From positions 1 to 6,588 of the forward strand of contig CAMLOZ010000213.1 in NCBI GenBank assembly GCA_946481625.1: a stretch of DNA of 6,588 nucleotides, given 5' to 3'. Of this stretch, positions 5,303-6,588 are shown in pieces. The stretch's first letter is position 1. Every line of letters begins with the position of its first letter. Source of the stretch: an uncultured Haloferula sp. (GTDB taxonomy: Bacteria > Verrucomicrobiota > Verrucomicrobiae > Verrucomicrobiales > Akkermansiaceae). The notes under the pieces are model-generated. The model did no database searches. It worked only from the letters and a program-made list of their open reading frames with translations, and was not told the DNA's origin. The translations under genes and the position numbers were made by a program.

Positions 5303-5736
5303 GCGCGACCTATGATCGACATGCTATCCGCAGATCCATGCGCCTCTACCTGGCAGTGGGGCTCGTTCTCTTTTGCGGAACCTTGGCCACCGTTGCCGTC
5401 GCGACGGTCCCGTGGCTCGACATCGGGAAGCATGGCTTCGACACCTGGGACATGGCCCTCGGGCTGATGATCGCGACGTTCAAGGCGTCCCTCGTCGCCC
5501 TGATATTCATGCACCTGAATCACGAGAGGCGGCTCGTTTACTTCTTCGCCACGTTTGCGGCCCTCCACTGCACCGGCATGATCGTGATGATCGGCGTGGC
5601 GGAGTGGGACACGATCCACAATCCGCTTTTCTACCAGGGCCGCAGCCAGTCCGACCCCGGGGGCGTGTCAGTCTCGCGTGGTCCCTCGCCGCAGACCGGC
5701 TCGACGCCGGAGTCGCCGGTCCCATTGCCCCACTGA
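5299..5736 (+). CDS. Cytochrome c oxidase subunit IV-like membrane protein
   Basis: The 145-residue protein has three membrane helices at about 17-37, 50-72 and 79-101. The stretch ATFKASLVALIFMHLNHERRL (59-79) matches the small subunit IV family of bacterial haem-copper oxidases, in which KAxLVxxFFMHL is the hallmark of the second helix. In those enzymes the subunit packs beside subunits I-III and probably aids assembly or stability; it carries no haem or copper. The ATG at 5299 is preferred over the upstream TTG at 5281 because AAAGGGG (5288-5294) lies four bases before it and ATGA overlaps the preceding stop. The length through residue 114 is normal for the family. The last 30 residues form an unusual Ser/Pro/Gly-rich tail. 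No other oxidase subunit is encoded in the window, and the gene ends the ferritin-like run, which is not its usual place. Confidence 0.85.
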   Translation: MSATYDRHAIRRSMRLYLAVGLVLFCGTLATVAVATVPWLDIGKHGFDTWDMALGLMIATFKASLVALIFMHLNHERRLVYFFATFAALHCTGMIVMIGVAEWDTIHNPLFYQGRSQSDPGGVSVSRGPSPQTGSTPESPVPLPH

Positions 5737-5907
5737 GGCGCTTCGATCGGGCCCGCGGGGCACTCCTGCCTTCGTCATTCATCTCCACCGCGGTGACAAA
5801 AGGGTCGTCGCTCCTTGGCGCTCCCGCTTCCGGCTCACGTCCGAGAAGCAAACCCCGCTCCGTCGCGCCAATATCACGCAAGGCCTGACAGCGCTCGAGC
5901 CCAAGCA

Positions 5908-6588
5908 CTACTTTGCATGCGCGACCGAGTCCCTAATCTCCTGACTCTCGATCTCCGACAGCCAGTTTTCCGCAGATTCCCTATCGCCCTTGGAGTACGC
6001 CCACGTAACCATATGTGAAATCAGGACGTCTTTCCTCCTGCCCCCTTCGAGGTTGGCGATGAACTCGCCTGCAGCCATCGAATCGCGTCCAAGAAAATAG
6101 TCCATCGTGCGCTGTCGCAGCTCCGACTTCAACGAATCATCCGGAATGCTTTCGCATAGCTCCAGCGCACGTTCAGGGGATAGCCGGCCGGCCCCAGAGA
6201 CGAATGCCCGCAGATCGGGGGGCGAAAGCTTGGCGACCACGCCGGTGTCGTTCGACCGTATGGAGTGCGCGCCTGCATCAGACATCACCTCATCCCTCAC
6301 CCGATCCGCCAGCGGCTTGTCCTTTTGAGACATTACCGCGATCACCCGGAGCTTTTCTTCGAGATCGTAGGCCAGTCCCAGCCCGGAATAAGCTTTGGGC
6401 AGGAAGCCAAGCATGATGTCGACCTGGCTGTCCGGCTCAACTTCCCCCACGATCCACTCGAACATCGTGTAGTCCCCCTTGAGCGTGACCAGTTCCGTTG
6501 CCCTGATGGCGCTGCGGTTCAGGCGCGTGGCCCTGAGATCGGGATCGGTCGCATCATTCGCCCACCGGGAGAATCGCTCCCTTTCCAA
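5908..6588 (-). CDS. Helical-repeat hypothetical protein (N-terminus beyond the window)
   Basis: The 226 visible residues run open to the right edge. The first codon there is a TTG with no visible upstream context, so the gene is almost certainly longer. The C-terminal third shows two repeats of about 33 residues with a Trp/Phe-Ala-Asp-Ala-Trp-Leu-Arg-Asp spacing: DYFLGRDSMAAGEFIANLEGG then RRKD, and WAYSKGDRESAENWLSEIES then EIRD. Similar WA-x-D-x-A-WL-x-RD repeat proteins, usually exported and of unknown function, are abundant in Verrucomicrobiota; that comparison is from memory. The repeats should stack as paired helices, like TPR or HEAT proteins, and act as a binding scaffold. No catalytic motif is seen. 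The gene is convergent with the oxidase subunit gene and is visibly less GC-rich at third codon positions than its neighbours. It may belong to a different, possibly acquired, unit. Confidence 0.7.
   Translation of the reverse strand: MERERFSRWANDATDPDLRATRLNRSAIRATELVTLKGDYTMFEWIVGEVEPDSQVDIMLGFLPKAYSGLGLAYDLEEKLRVIAVMSQKDKPLADRVRDEVMSDAGAHSIRSNDTGVVAKLSPPDLRAFVSGAGRLSPERALELCESIPDDSLKSELRQRTMDYFLGRDSMAAGEFIANLEGGRRKDVLISHMVTWAYSKGDRESAENWLSEIESQEIRDSVAHAK

Noticed and set aside
5737..5907. Transcription terminator between the convergent genes
   Set aside because: A CCCGCGGG palindrome is present near 5751, but it is too short and has no following T-run on either strand. I could not identify any terminator, tRNA or mobile-element end here.
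5373..5908. Open frames on both strands across the end of the oxidase subunit gene and the 5737-5907 gap
   Set aside because: The frames are out of register with the oxidase subunit gene, are Arg/Ser/Pro-rich, and have no ribosome-binding site or domain.

Overview
The window is GC-rich and gene-dense, with short spacers and genes that mostly lack a Shine-Dalgarno sequence. The protein types point to a Verrucomicrobiota-like bacterium (Luteolibacter-type), with Planctomycetota or Acidobacteriota as alternatives. They include DUF892/YciE ferritin-like proteins, a small three-helix cytochrome c oxidase subunit IV, and a helical-repeat protein. This placement is inferred from family content only; there is no rRNA or other marker gene here.

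Left block (1-3078, + strand). A ComEC-type metallo-beta-lactamase (MBL) hydrolase has a histone-H1-like Lys/Ala N-terminal segment and enters from beyond the left edge. Thirty-two bases later comes a secreted or membrane-anchored protein with a signal peptide, a long coiled coil, three membrane helices, a Pro/Ala hinge and a small C-terminal domain. The two look like an operon. Their joint function is unknown to me, and they are the best candidate here for an undescribed system.

Middle block (3113-4737). An intact DUF892 ferritin-like gene lies on the - strand. A 248-base gap with several inverted repeats separates it from a run of small + strand genes that look eroded. These are a DUF4142-like exported protein cut to its first 64 residues, a second DUF892-like gene of normal total length interrupted by one in-frame TGA, and a 53-residue ORF that may be the remnant of a DUF6766-like membrane protein. 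The TGA falls exactly where relatives have a conserved cysteine. A recent nonsense mutation is the simplest reading; selenocysteine is a less likely one. These families are typical of stress-response gene clusters, so I read the block as such a cluster in decay, or as one with local sequence errors.

Right block (4703-6588). A 195-199-residue all-helical protein of unknown function overlaps the 53-residue ORF. It is joined by an ATGA stop/start overlap to an apparently intact cytochrome c oxidase subunit IV-like protein. The 171 bases at 5737-5907, between two convergent genes, hold nothing I can identify. A - strand gene of short helical repeats, visibly less GC-rich than the rest, runs off the right edge.

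The run 3862-5736 behaves as one transcription unit: short gaps, overlaps, and two clear Shine-Dalgarno sequences placed inside the preceding reading frames.
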